From the NCBI GenBank assembly GCA_016764915.1, contig JAESQY010000182.1, positions 1-47,832 of the forward strand: a stretch of DNA of 47,832 nt, given 5' to 3'. Position numbers and translations under genes: made by a program. The notes under the pieces were generated by a model, which made no database searches, was not told where the DNA came from, and saw only the letters and a program-made list of their open reading frames with translations. Positions within the stretch are counted from its first letter, which is position 1; every line of letters begins with the position of its first letter. This document shows positions 37,456 to 45,562 of the stretch, in pieces. The DNA comes from Aliivibrio sp. (GTDB lineage Bacteria > Pseudomonadota > Gammaproteobacteria > Enterobacterales > Vibrionaceae).

Positions 37456-37471
37456 TGGCATACTTCTTGGA
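37456..37471 (+). promoter_or_regulatory. Sigma-54 (-24/-12) promoter of the ygeW operon
   Basis: TGGCATACTTCTTGGA matches the consensus TGGCAC-N5-TTGCW with the right spacing; the main deviation is G for C in the -12 element. It lies about 90 bases before the ygeW ATG and faces it. A sigma-54 activator gene and repeat sites flank it, which strongly supports the call. Confidence 0.8.
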
Positions 37472-37562
37472 TATATGTATTCAAACGCAACAATCCCACA
37501 TGAAATTTAGTAACAAGAAACAATACTTTTGGATACAAATATTAACGAATTAGGAATGAATA

Positions 37563-38750
37563 ATGAAAAATATCAATGAGCTTATCAAGGAAATTAACGC
37601 ACTGAAATCTGAGCTACATCAAAAAGACTTTCTATTAACATGGGAGCAATCTCCTGAAGAGCTAGAACGTGTGTTAAAGACAGCTAAAGCGTTGAAAATG
37701 CTAAGATCTGAAAACATTGCGACGAACGTATTCAAAAATGGTCTAGGTATCTCACTTTTCCGCGACAATTCAACTCGCACTCGTTTCTCATACGCTTCTG
37801 CAATCAACATGTTAGGTCTTGCTCAACAAGATCTTGATGAAGGTAAATCTCAAATTGCTCATGGCGAAACAGTACGTGAAACAGCAAACATGATCTCTTT
37901 CTGTGCAGATGCTATCGGCATCCGTGATGACATGTACTTGGGCGCTGGTAATGCTTACATGCGTGAAGTGGGTGAAGCACTTGATGATGGTGTTAAAGAG
38001 GGCGTTCTTCCTCATCGTCCTGCTCTAGTAAACCTACAGTGTGATATTGACCACCCAACACAGTCTATGGCTGACCTTGCATGGCTTGAAGAGCATTTTG
38101 GTGACCTGAAAGAGCTTAAAGGCAAAAAAATCGCAATGACTTGGGCATACTCTCCAAGCTACGGAAAACCACTTTCAGTGCCACAGGGCATCATTGGTTT
38201 GATGACTCGTTTTGGCATGGACGTAACACTGGCTCACCCAGAAGGGTATGACCTTATTCCTGAAGTTGTTGAAGAAGCGAAGAAAAATGCAAAAGCTTCT
38301 GGCGGTACGTTTACTCAAGTAGCATCAATGGAAGAAGCGTTTGATGGTGCTGACATCGTTTACCCTAAATCTTGGGCTCCTTACAAGGTGATGGAGCGTC
38401 GTACTACGATGTTACGTGCTAACGATCATGAAGGTCTTAAATCACTTGAGCAAGAGTGTTTAGCACAGAATGCCCTACACAAAGATTGGCATTGTACTGA
38501 AGAGATGATGACAAAAACAAAAGATGGTGAAGCACTGTACATGCACTGTCTACCTGCCGATATTAGTGGCGTATCTTGCAAAGAAGGTGAAGTTGAAGAG
38601 GCCGTATTTGAGAAATACCGTATCGCAACTTACAAAGAAGCAAGCTGGAAGCCATATATCATTGCATCAATGATCTTAAACCGTAAGTACCAAGAGCCTG
38701 GACTTGTTATTCAGCAACTGCTTGATGCTGCAGAAAAACGCGTTAAATAG
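37563..38750 (+). CDS. ygeW: YgeW-type carbamoyltransferase
   Basis: 395-aa member of the aspartate/ornithine carbamoyltransferase superfamily, E. coli YgeW length. The carbamoyl-phosphate loop is FRDNSTRTRFSYA and the second-substrate region includes HCLPADISG. Known YgeW proteins do not use ornithine or aspartate, and their substrate has been called unknown. With a carbamate kinase in the same operon, it probably runs in the phosphorolytic direction, releasing carbamoyl phosphate from a ureido compound (inference). AGGAA precedes the ATG; transcription from the sigma-54 promoter. Confidence 0.95.
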   Translation: MKNINELIKEINALKSELHQKDFLLTWEQSPEELERVLKTAKALKMLRSENIATNVFKNGLGISLFRDNSTRTRFSYASAINMLGLAQQDLDEGKSQIAHGETVRETANMISFCADAIGIRDDMYLGAGNAYMREVGEALDDGVKEGVLPHRPALVNLQCDIDHPTQSMADLAWLEEHFGDLKELKGKKIAMTWAYSPSYGKPLSVPQGIIGLMTRFGMDVTLAHPEGYDLIPEVVEEAKKNAKASGGTFTQVASMEEAFDGADIVYPKSWAPYKVMERRTTMLRANDHEGLKSLEQECLAQNALHKDWHCTEEMMTKTKDGEALYMHCLPADISGVSCKEGEVEEAVFEKYRIATYKEASWKPYIIASMILNRKYQEPGLVIQQLLDAAEKRVK

Positions 38751-38760
38751 TGATCAAATT

Positions 38761-38783
38761 AAGGAGGTGACGCTCACCTCCTT
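38761..38783 (+). other. Strong hairpin between ygeW and ygeX built from Shine-Dalgarno-like arms
   Basis: AAGGAGGTGA - CGC - TCACCTCCTT, then CTCTTCTT. It is a perfect 10-bp stem. The left arm is a full consensus Shine-Dalgarno sequence and the right arm equals the 16S rRNA 3' tail. It lies 31 bases before the ygeX GTG. It may act as partial terminator, 3'-end stabiliser or translational element. Confidence 0.6.
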
Positions 38784-38813
38784 CTCTTCTTAAAAGCATA
38801 GTGAGGTCGAATT

Positions 38814-40019
38814 GTGACTACATTTTCATTAAAAATGGAGATCGCTGATAACAAACATTTTAACGGTCAGTTGTCTCCTCTGTTCACACAAGCGGAAGCC
38901 GAAAAAGCGCGTTCGTTTCATCAAAAAGTAGAAGGCTATAAGCCGACGCCTCTTCAATCTCTAGACTGCTTAGCTAAAGAGATTGGGGTTGGCAAAATCT
39001 TAATCAAAGATGAGTCACAACGATTTGATCTTTGTGCATTCAAAATGTTGGGTGGCGCATACGCGATTGCTCGTCTTCTATGTGACGAGTACAAGCTAGA
39101 TATTAATAAGTTTGATTTTGCCCAGCTTAAGAATGACATCAAAGAGAAGATGACCTTTGCTACCGCAACTGATGGAAACCATGGACGTGGTGTTGCATGG
39201 GCAGCTGAAAAACTTGGCCAAAATGCAGTGGTATACATGCCAAAAGGTGCAGCGGACGAGCGTGTAAACAACATCCGTGCATTGGGTGCTAAGTGCATCG
39301 TTACCGATATGAACTATGACGACACCGTTCGTTTAGCCATTAAAACCTCTGAAGAGAATGGCTGGAAGGTTGTACAAGATACGGCTTGGGAAGGTTACGA
39401 GAAAATCCCAACGTGGATCATGCAAGGTTACACCACCTTAGCGGCTGAAGCGGTTGAGCAGATGGCTGAACTGGGCATCAAGCAACCAACGCACGTTGTT
39501 TTACAAGCTGGTGTTGGTGCATTAGCGGGTGGCGTATTGGGTTACTTATGTGACCTTTATGGCGCGAAAAATTTGCACTCTATCGTGATTGAGCCAGAAC
39601 TGGCTGACTGTATTTACCGTTCAGGCATCAGTGAAAAAGGCGACATGGTTAATGTTGATGGCGATCTTGCCACCATTATGGTTGGACTTGCCTGTGGCGA
39701 GCCGAATCCACTGGGCTGGCCTGTATTGCGCGACTGTGCAACACAATTTATCTCATGTGACGACAAAGTTGCGGCATTAGGTATGCGAGTACTGGGTAAT
39801 CCACTCGGAAGCGATGCTCGTGTTGTATCTGGTGAGTCTGGCGCCGTTGGTGCTGGTCTACTTGCCGCCGTTCATACCCATAAAGATAAAGAACAACTAC
39901 TAAGCAAATTGGGACTCAACAGTGAGTCTGTGGTTCTGCTTATCAACACCGAAGGCGATACAGATCCGGTGAACTATCGTGATGTAGTTTGGGGCGGAAA
40001 ATTCGCAACAACTGCTTAA
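38814..40019 (+). CDS. ygeX: 2,3-Diaminopropionate ammonia-lyase (YgeX)
   Basis: PLP fold-type II enzyme splitting 2,3-diaminopropionate into pyruvate and two ammonia. The 401-aa protein matches E. coli YgeX in length. The PLP lysine motif is CAFKMLGGAYA; the substrate loop ATDGNHGRGVAW and the later glycine-rich AGVGALAGGVLGY bind PLP phosphate. The GTG start at 38814 has GAGG 7 bases upstream; the next ATG is seven codons in. Central carbon step of the operon. Confidence 0.95.
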   Translation: MTTFSLKMEIADNKHFNGQLSPLFTQAEAEKARSFHQKVEGYKPTPLQSLDCLAKEIGVGKILIKDESQRFDLCAFKMLGGAYAIARLLCDEYKLDINKFDFAQLKNDIKEKMTFATATDGNHGRGVAWAAEKLGQNAVVYMPKGAADERVNNIRALGAKCIVTDMNYDDTVRLAIKTSEENGWKVVQDTAWEGYEKIPTWIMQGYTTLAAEAVEQMAELGIKQPTHVVLQAGVGALAGGVLGYLCDLYGAKNLHSIVIEPELADCIYRSGISEKGDMVNVDGDLATIMVGLACGEPNPLGWPVLRDCATQFISCDDKVAALGMRVLGNPLGSDARVVSGESGAVGAGLLAAVHTHKDKEQLLSKLGLNSESVVLLINTEGDTDPVNYRDVVWGGKFATTA

Positions 40020-40092
40020 TCAACGCATTCAAAAATAATTCTAAATCAAGGTTGGGCCGGTGAAGCACCGCCTGACAGAAGGAGTAATACAA

Positions 40093-41310
40093 ATGACTAT
40101 GAATATTCCGTTTAATACTGTGTTAGAAAAAGCACAAGAGTATAAAGCTGACATGAGCCGCTTCCTACGTGACATGATCGCTATCCCTAGTGAGAGCTGT
40201 GACGAAGAGAAGGTTGTCTTAAGAATTAAAGAAGAGATGGAAAAAGTAGGCTTCGATAAAGTAGAAATCGATCCTATGGGTAACGTATTAGGTTGGATTG
40301 GTCACGGACCACACTTGATTGCGATGGATGCACACATCGATACCGTTGGTGTGGGTAACCTTGAAAACTGGGATTTCGACCCGTATGAAGGTATGGAAGA
40401 TGACGAAGTGATCGGTGGTCGTGGTACCTCTGATCAAGAAGGCGGCATGGCTTCAATGGTTTACGCAGGTAAAATCATCAAAGATCTAGGTCTTGAAGAT
40501 GAGTATACGTTGCTTGTAACGGGTACTGTGCAAGAAGAAGATTGTGATGGTCTTTGCTGGCAGTACATTATCGAACAAAGCAATATCCGTCCTGAGTTTG
40601 TCGTTTCTACTGAGCCAACAGATTGCCAAATCTATCGTGGTCAACGTGGCCGCATGGAAATCCGTGTCGACGTACCTGGTGTGAGCTGTCACGGTTCTGC
40701 ACCTGAGCGTGGCGACAATGCCATCTTCAAAATGGGTACTGTGTTAGGTGAGCTAGAAGGTCTATCTCATAACCTTGGTGATGACGATTTCCTAGGTAAA
40801 GGAACATTGACTGTTTCTGAGATCTTCTTCACTTCTCCAAGCCGTTGTGCAGTTGCTGATAGCTGTGCTGTCTCTATTGACCGTCGTTTAACTTGGGGCG
40901 AGACATGGGAAGGCGCACTGGAAGAGATTCGCGCTCTACCTGCTGTTAAAGCAGCAAACGGTGTGGTTTCTATGTACGAATACAACCGCCCAGCTTACAC
41001 CGGCCTTGTTTACCCAACAGAGTGTTACTTCCCAACGTGGAAAATCGATTCTGAGCACGTAGCAACCAAAACATTAGAAGCGTCTTACGAGCTACTATTT
41101 GATAAGAAGCCGACTGTTGATAAGTGGACTTTCTCAACGAATGGCGTATCTATCATGGGTCGTCACGGTATTCCAGTCATCGGTTTCGGTCCTGGTAAAG
41201 AGCCTGAAGCACACGCTCCAAACGAAAAAACGTGGAAAGATCATCTTGTAACTTGTGCTGCAATGTACGCAGTCATCCCACAAATGTATCTGAAAGAGCT
41301 TAAAAAATAG
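40093..41310 (+). CDS. ygeY: YgeY-type M20 metallohydrolase
   Basis: 405-aa M20-family amidohydrolase/peptidase, E. coli YgeY length. Metal ligands: [20 protein letters not shown], the EE pair in VQEEDCDG, and STEPTD; a lid domain is inserted around [12 protein letters not shown]. The ATG at 40093 has AAGGAG upstream; the GTG at 40060 only extends the frame. In E. coli this gene is among those required for anaerobic uric acid use. Probable removal of an acyl or carbamoyl group before the YgeX step is inference. Confidence 0.94.
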   Translation: MTMNIPFNTVLEKAQEYKADMSRFLRDMIAIPSESCDEEKVVLRIKEEMEKVGFDKVEIDPMGNVLGWIGHGPHLIAMDAHIDTVGVGNLENWDFDPYEGMEDDEVIGGRGTSDQEGGMASMVYAGKIIKDLGLEDEYTLLVTGTVQEEDCDGLCWQYIIEQSNIRPEFVVSTEPTDCQIYRGQRGRMEIRVDVPGVSCHGSAPERGDNAIFKMGTVLGELEGLSHNLGDDDFLGKGTLTVSEIFFTSPSRCAVADSCAVSIDRRLTWGETWEGALEEIRALPAVKAANGVVSMYEYNRPAYTGLVYPTECYFPTWKIDSEHVATKTLEASYELLFDKKPTVDKWTFSTNGVSIMGRHGIPVIGFGPGKEPEAHAPNEKTWKDHLVTCAAMYAVIPQMYLKELKK

Positions 41311-41321
41311 AGTAACAACCA

Positions 41322-41345
41322 GAGGCTATCTTCACCGGTAGCCTC
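41322..41345 (+). terminator. Hairpin between ygeY and hyuA
   Basis: GAGGCTA and TAGCCTC form a perfect 7-bp stem around a 10-base loop, followed by ATTATTG. It lies 11 bases after the ygeY stop in a 138-base gap. It is a weak terminator or processing site. Confidence 0.45.
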
Positions 41346-41448
41346 ATTATTGATATTTACCGTCTTGGGACTATCGGTTTGACTGCTTATTTCGATGGTA
41401 AGGGTTCCAAGACGGTCTTTTGCAACAAAAGTAAAAAAGGAAACTGGT

Positions 41449-42879
41449 ATGTCACTGAATATCCAGCCACTATTATCTGATTATGATTTCAATAAACAAT
41501 CGACCCTTATTATTAATGGGATAGTCGTTGATGCTCATAGTGAAACCAAGCAACAGATCTTGATTGAAAATGGCAAAATTTCTCAGGTTGCTCCTGCTAT
41601 TACCGATTACCCTTCAGACACCAATATTATCGATGCTGCTGGCCTCTATGTGATGCCTGGCGGAATTGATGTTCATACCCACTTTAATATCGATGTTGGT
41701 ATCAGCCGCAGTGCTGATGATTTCTACACCGGAACCCGTTCGGCGGCGTGCGGTGGCACCACCATGATTATCGACCATATGGGTTTTGGACCTAGAAATT
41801 GCAACCTCCATCATCAACTTAAAGTCTATAAAGAGTATGCGCTTGATAAAGCGGTGATTGACTACAGCTTCCATGGCGTTATTCAACACGTCAATGATGA
41901 GATTCTTTCCGAAATGCAATCTATGGTTGAAGAAGAGGGCATATCTAGCTTTAAAATGTACCTAACTTATGGCTATAAATTGAATGATGATGAGGTGCTT
42001 CGAGCCTTGCATCAACTTAATAAAGTCAATGCATTGACCACCGTTCACCCAGAGAATGATGCCGCTATTGCCTTGCGTCGCAGCAAGCTGATTGAAGAGG
42101 GAAAAACCGCCGCAAAATATCATCCAATCAGTCGTCCACTGGAATGTGAAGCGGAAGCCATTGCAAGAATGATCAATCTGGCACGTTTGGCTGACAATAC
42201 ACCACTGTATATCGTACATCTCTCTAATGGTTTAGGCCTGGATTACATTCGTTTAGCGCGTAACAACAAACAACCAGTCTGGGCGGAAACCTGCCCACAG
42301 TATCTGCTGCTAGATGACAGCTGTTATGAGCGTGAAGATGCTGTGAAATTCATTCTTAGCCCACCACTTAGACCAAAAGAAGAGCTCGAAAAAATGTGGC
42401 AAGGGCTATGCGATGGCAGCATCGATACCGTAGCAACAGACCACTGTTCATTTAATTACCAGACACAAAAACTGCAAGGCAAAGATGACTTCACCAAATG
42501 TCCAAATGGGATGTCTGGGGTAGAAACTCGCATGCCATTGCTGTTTTCAGAAGGCGTGATGTCCGGGCGAATTACCCCAAGACATTTCGTTGAATTAACC
42601 AGTTACATGCCGGCCAAATTGTTTGGTCTATACCCACAAAAAGGGTGTTTAGCGGTAGGTTCTGATGCAGATTTAGTGCTATTTGACCCGAAACAGAAGG
42701 TCAAAATTAGCCAAGATTTATTGCACGACAACATTGATTATACCCCGTTTGAAGAGTTTGAGAGTCACGGCTGGCCGGTAATGACCATCAGCTGTGGTGA
42801 TGTTGTGGCGTGCAATGGTGAATTTATGGGGAAAGCCGGGAATGGCCGCTTTATTCACCGCAAACCTTTCCTCCAATAA
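41449..42879 (+). CDS. hyuA: Dihydropyrimidinase/hydantoinase-type cyclic amidohydrolase (HyuA)
   Basis: 476-aa metal-dependent amidohydrolase. Binuclear site residues: HTH in GIDVHTHFN, the carbamylated lysine in SSFKMYLTYGY, His in TTVHPEN and LYIVHLS, and Asp in VATDHCSF. E. coli HyuA is a D-phenylhydantoinase of similar size in the same gene order. In this pathway it likely opens a cyclic ureide (inference). The ATG at 41449 is chosen for AAAGGAA before it; the upstream ATG at 41395 adds a basic stretch unlike the family. Confidence 0.93.
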   Translation: MSLNIQPLLSDYDFNKQSTLIINGIVVDAHSETKQQILIENGKISQVAPAITDYPSDTNIIDAAGLYVMPGGIDVHTHFNIDVGISRSADDFYTGTRSAACGGTTMIIDHMGFGPRNCNLHHQLKVYKEYALDKAVIDYSFHGVIQHVNDEILSEMQSMVEEEGISSFKMYLTYGYKLNDDEVLRALHQLNKVNALTTVHPENDAAIALRRSKLIEEGKTAAKYHPISRPLECEAEAIARMINLARLADNTPLYIVHLSNGLGLDYIRLARNNKQPVWAETCPQYLLLDDSCYEREDAVKFILSPPLRPKEELEKMWQGLCDGSIDTVATDHCSFNYQTQKLQGKDDFTKCPNGMSGVETRMPLLFSEGVMSGRITPRHFVELTSYMPAKLFGLYPQKGCLAVGSDADLVLFDPKQKVKISQDLLHDNIDYTPFEEFESHGWPVMTISCGDVVACNGEFMGKAGNGRFIHRKPFLQ

Positions 42880-42929
42880 TAGGATTGGGGAGAGTTATTT
42901 TTAATGGTTTTGAAAGTTTAGGAGTATAT

Positions 42930-43835
42930 ATGAAACCAACAGCTGTCGTTGCCCTAGGTGGTAACGCGCTTCTTCGTCGTGGTGATGCACCAAGTTGCGA
43001 TAACCAATTGTTGAACATAAAAATTGCAGCCAAAGCAATCGCAAAAATCGCGGTTGATTACAAGGTAGCAATCGTGCACGGAAATGGCCCGCAAGTTGGG
43101 CTATTGGCGCTGCAAAATCTGGCGTATAAAGAAGTAGCACCGTATCCACTGGATGTACTTGGCGCAGAGAGCCAGGGCATGATTGGATACATGTTGGCGC
43201 AAGAGTTACAAAATCTAATGCCAACAACTGAAGTATCAACCTTGCTAACGCGTATCGAGATTGATGCGAATGATAACAGCATGGCGGATCCTTCTAAGTT
43301 CGTAGGCCCTGTCTACAACAAAGAAGAAGCGGCCACACTTGCTGAAGCGAACAACTGGATCATGAAAGCCGATGGCGAATACATGCGTCGCGTGGTGCCT
43401 TCACCAAAACCGATGAACATCGTAGACAAAAAATCCATCGACACCTTATTAGGTGCAGGCAACATTGTTATTTGTTGTGGCGGTGGCGGTATTCCTGTTT
43501 GTCGTACAGACAATGGCTTCAAAGGTGTTGAAGGTGTTATCGATAAAGATCTATCAGCAACATTGCTGGCTAAACAGTTAGGCGCAGAAAAGCTGTTGAT
43601 TCTAACGGACGCAGACGCTGTTTACCTTGATTGGGGAACAGACAAGCAACGTGCACTTAATAACGTCACACCTGAAGAGCTGGCTAAGCATCACTTCCCA
43701 GCAGGATCAATGGGACCAAAAGTTGAAGCGGCAGCAGACTTTGCTAAGTTTGGTGGTCGTGCATACATCGGTGCTCTTGAGCAGAGTGTTGAAGTACTGG
43801 CTGAAGAAGCTGGAACCTGTGTCGCCATGGCGTAA
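42930..43835 (+). CDS. yqeA: Carbamate kinase (YqeA/ArcC family)
   Basis: 301-aa amino acid kinase fold enzyme: carbamoyl phosphate + ADP to ATP, CO2 and NH3 in the catabolic direction. Motifs: VVALGGNALLRRGD, HGNGPQVGLL, the GGGGIPV loop and LILTDADAVYLDWG. AGGAG precedes the ATG at 42930; a TTG at 42885 only extends the frame. Follows hyuA by 50 bases and pairs with the YgeW carbamoyltransferase to conserve energy. Confidence 0.95.
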   Translation: MKPTAVVALGGNALLRRGDAPSCDNQLLNIKIAAKAIAKIAVDYKVAIVHGNGPQVGLLALQNLAYKEVAPYPLDVLGAESQGMIGYMLAQELQNLMPTTEVSTLLTRIEIDANDNSMADPSKFVGPVYNKEEAATLAEANNWIMKADGEYMRRVVPSPKPMNIVDKKSIDTLLGAGNIVICCGGGGIPVCRTDNGFKGVEGVIDKDLSATLLAKQLGAEKLLILTDADAVYLDWGTDKQRALNNVTPEELAKHHFPAGSMGPKVEAAADFAKFGGRAYIGALEQSVEVLAEEAGTCVAMA

Positions 43836-43861
43836 AACATGTAAAACACAGTAATAAAGAG

Positions 43862-43902
43862 AAAAATGCACCCAAAAATAATGATAAAAGTGGTGCATTT
43901 TT
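43862..43902 (+). terminator. Terminator-type hairpin after yqeA
   Basis: AAAAATGCACC and GGTGCATTTTT form a perfect 11-bp stem with a 19-base A-rich loop and a terminal T-run. It lies in the 89-base gap before the flavoprotein gene. It probably limits read-through from the ygeW-yqeA block to the downstream redox genes. Confidence 0.7.
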
Positions 43903-43924
43903 ACCATCTAAAAGGTAGAACATT

Positions 43925-45553
43925 ATGAGCAATTGTCCTAAGGATATGACACTCCCCCCAGATTTAACTGCTAAAAAAGGGTCTGGTCCTGTCCGCACGA
44001 AATTACCTGTTTATTCAAATTCCCTCCCGCCTTGTAACCACGCCTGCCCAACTGGCAGTAACATTCAAGCATGGTTATCACTAGCGCAATCTGAACGATA
44101 CGAAGAAGCCTTCCAACAACTCATCCAAAACAATCCAATGCCTGCTATTCATGGTCGTGTCTGTTATCACCCGTGTGAGTCTGCGTGTAACCGAGCGGAT
44201 GTTGATCAAGCCGTGAGTGTACATGCGGTTGAACGTTACCTCGGTGACGAAGCGATCAAACAGAAATGGCGCGTTCGTTTCGAAGCGGAGCCAAGCGGTA
44301 AAAAAGTATTGATAGTCGGCGCAGGTCCAAGTGGTTTGGCAACGGCGTATCACCTAAAACGTAAAGGCCACGATGTTGAGATCCGTGATGCAGCCCCGAT
44401 GGCGGGTGGCATGATGCATTTTGGTATTCCAGCTTACCGTCTGCCGCGCGATATCCTGCACAGCGAAGTGGAACGTATTGCAGCGATGGGCATTAAAATT
44501 GTGCTCAATCATACAGTCGAAGATCTGCTTGCTGAGAAGATTAAAGGCAACTTTGATGCGGTATTCCTTGCCATTGGTGCTCACGTTGGCCGCGGCGTTG
44601 ATATTCCAAATGACAAACCGGAACTGGTCAACGATGCCGTCACTTATTTGCGTGATATTGAGTTAGGCACTGCGCCGAAACTGGGTAAACGTGTTGCCAT
44701 TTATGGTGGTGGTAATACCGCGATGGATGCGGCTCGTACTGCACGCAGAATGGGATCTGAGGTGGTGGTTATCTACCGTCGCGATCGCGCTAACATGCCA
44801 GCGCATGATTTTGAGTGTGTAGAAGCGATGGAAGAGGGGGTTGAGTTTCATTGGCAACGTACCATCAATCAGATCGACGGTACTACTTTTACCCTTGAGA
44901 AAATGGCCATTGTTGATGGTCGTCCTAAACCAACCGGTGAATATGAAACCATTGAGATTGACTCATTAATCTTAGCGTTAGGCCAAAATATTGATACCAA
45001 ACTGACTGAATCTATCCCGGGTGTTGAGTATAAATACGACGGCACAGTGATGGTGAATGACCAGATGATGACCGGTTACAAAGGGTTGTTTGCTGGCGGT
45101 GACATGGTGCCGTGCGATCGTACAGTGACCATCGCCGTTGGACACGGTAAAAAAGCCGCGGCCAATATCGATGTTTTCTTACAAAATCGCATCTACACCA
45201 AAATCATCAAAGAGCCGTTGATTAAACTGGATAAATTGCACCTGTGGTACAAAACGGATGCCGAGCAGAGTGAACAACCAGCTATTCCGGTTAAGCAGCG
45301 CGCCACGTCGTTTGATGAGGTGATTGGTGGGCTAACCGAGCAAGAAGCACTGTATGAAGCTCAGCGCTGTTACTCATGTGGCAACTGTTTTGAATGTAAT
45401 GGCTGTTTAGCTGCCTGTCCACACGGCGCCATCACCTCTTTAGGTGAAGGCAAAGGGTACAAGGTTGATTATGACAAGTGTACTGGCTGCGAAGCCTGTT
45501 ATTCACAATGTCCTTGTCACGCGATTGAAATGATCGCGGCAGAAACGGAGTAG
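43925..45553 (+). CDS. GltD-like FAD/NAD(P) oxidoreductase with C-terminal 2[4Fe-4S] ferredoxin domain
   Basis: 542-aa cytoplasmic flavoprotein. The N-terminal Fe-S region has Cys37, Cys41, Cys80, Cys84 and Cys88 (CNHACPTGSNI, CYHPCESACNR). The FAD fold VGAGPSGLATAYHL is at 131-144, the NAD(P) fold IYGGGNTAMDAAR near 260. The C-terminus has two clusters, CGNCFECNGCLAACP and CTGCEACYSQCP. E. coli AegA and YgfT have a related core but an N-terminal ferredoxin part, so the order is different here. The next gene, a pyruvate:ferredoxin oxidoreductase, starts 9 bases later; electron exchange between ferredoxin and NAD(P)H is the likely role. Confidence 0.88.
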   Translation: MSNCPKDMTLPPDLTAKKGSGPVRTKLPVYSNSLPPCNHACPTGSNIQAWLSLAQSERYEEAFQQLIQNNPMPAIHGRVCYHPCESACNRADVDQAVSVHAVERYLGDEAIKQKWRVRFEAEPSGKKVLIVGAGPSGLATAYHLKRKGHDVEIRDAAPMAGGMMHFGIPAYRLPRDILHSEVERIAAMGIKIVLNHTVEDLLAEKIKGNFDAVFLAIGAHVGRGVDIPNDKPELVNDAVTYLRDIELGTAPKLGKRVAIYGGGNTAMDAARTARRMGSEVVVIYRRDRANMPAHDFECVEAMEEGVEFHWQRTINQIDGTTFTLEKMAIVDGRPKPTGEYETIEIDSLILALGQNIDTKLTESIPGVEYKYDGTVMVNDQMMTGYKGLFAGGDMVPCDRTVTIAVGHGKKAAANIDVFLQNRIYTKIIKEPLIKLDKLHLWYKTDAEQSEQPAIPVKQRATSFDEVIGGLTEQEALYEAQRCYSCGNCFECNGCLAACPHGAITSLGEGKGYKVDYDKCTGCEACYSQCPCHAIEMIAAETE

Positions 45554-45562
45554 GTGAGCATC

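Noticed and set aside
43744..43998. Minus-strand frame across the yqeA-flavoprotein gap
   Set aside because: It overlaps the coding ends of both real genes and the terminator hairpin, and has no recognisable domain.
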